Below, piece by piece: positions 5,431 to 5,523 of a DNA stretch of 5,523 bases. The position numbers and the translations under genes are program-made. Within the stretch, counting starts at the first letter, position 1, and each line of letters opens with the position of its first letter. A model generated the notes under the pieces. It did not search any database. It saw only the letters and a program-made list of their open reading frames with translations, and was not told where the DNA came from. Source of the stretch: an uncultured Lachnospiraceae bacterium (GTDB taxonomy: Bacteria > Bacillota > Clostridia > Lachnospirales > Lachnospiraceae); NCBI GenBank assembly GCA_934338765.1, contig CAKRHL010000156.1:1-5523 (forward strand), written 5' to 3'.

Positions 5431-5523
5431 TTACTTTGATTCCATACTGACTACGGTAAAATCCAGACCCTCGATCATATCCCGTATTACGGAATCATCC
5501 ATCTCTTTATAAATGGATACGAC
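5431..5523 (-). CDS. C-terminal end of an unidentified protein (5' part beyond window edge)
   Basis: An open frame enters from the right edge and gives 30 residues, ending DMIEGLDFTVVSMESK before TAA at 5431-5433. It is treated as coding because the frame stays open to the edge, the composition looks like an ordinary soluble protein, and a terminator hairpin follows 36 nt later. I do not recognise the family from so short a tail. The terminator and the symporter promoter that follow suggest it is not in an operon with the symporter. Confidence 0.55.
   Translation of the reverse strand, partial: VVSIYKEMDDSVIRDMIEGLDFTVVSMESK

Noticed and set aside
5419..5432. Perfect 14-bp palindrome AAATGCCGGCATTT overlapping the stop of the partial gene
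   Set aside because: No loop, no U-tract and no second copy in the window; a chance palindrome or an unproven protein site.

Overview
All seven genes recognised here lie on the minus strand. They read from the right edge of the window to the left edge: the end of an unidentified gene (5431-5523), a sodium-coupled symporter of the SNF/NSS family (3839-5239), a LuxR-type regulator (2963-3712), a P-II nitrogen-sensor protein (2457-2804), then potA (1267-2403), potB (350-1225) and the start of potC (1-346, cut by the window edge). The last four are closely spaced with no terminator between them and look like one P-II/polyamine-uptake operon. potD, the binding protein, would be expected just past the left edge.

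The window suggests a low-to-moderate-GC Firmicute, most likely a clostridial gut anaerobe such as a Lachnospiraceae member. This rests on strong AGGAGG-type ribosome binding sites, two TTG start codons, sigma-A-like promoters, U-tract terminators and the protein flavour. It is an inference, not an identification. I see no mobile element, CRISPR array, tRNA or rRNA.

Transcription layout: the unidentified gene ends at a long hairpin (5347-5394), followed by an ordinary promoter for the symporter (5287-5315). The next two boundaries are arranged differently. Good promoter matches lie UPSTREAM of intrinsic-terminator-like hairpins, and these hairpins sit between the promoter and the start codon of luxR (promoter 3808-3835, hairpin 3747-3782) and of the P-II/pot operon (promoter 2892-2920, hairpin 2851-2879). 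If the promoters are real, both transcripts begin with a short leader that must read through a terminator. The alternative is that each hairpin simply ends the upstream gene's transcript and is partly leaky.

Functionally, PotA (ATPase) with PotB and PotC (permeases) would import spermidine/putrescine. The co-transcribed P-II protein keeps the ATP/2-oxoglutarate-site residues of the family but has a T-loop three residues longer than E. coli GlnB and no tyrosine anywhere, so the classical uridylylation switch is impossible. The most interesting idea here is that this P-II reports energy/nitrogen state directly to the polyamine transporter. It is a hypothesis from gene order and sequence only. 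The LuxR-type protein, between the symporter and the P-II/pot operon, is a candidate local regulator of either.
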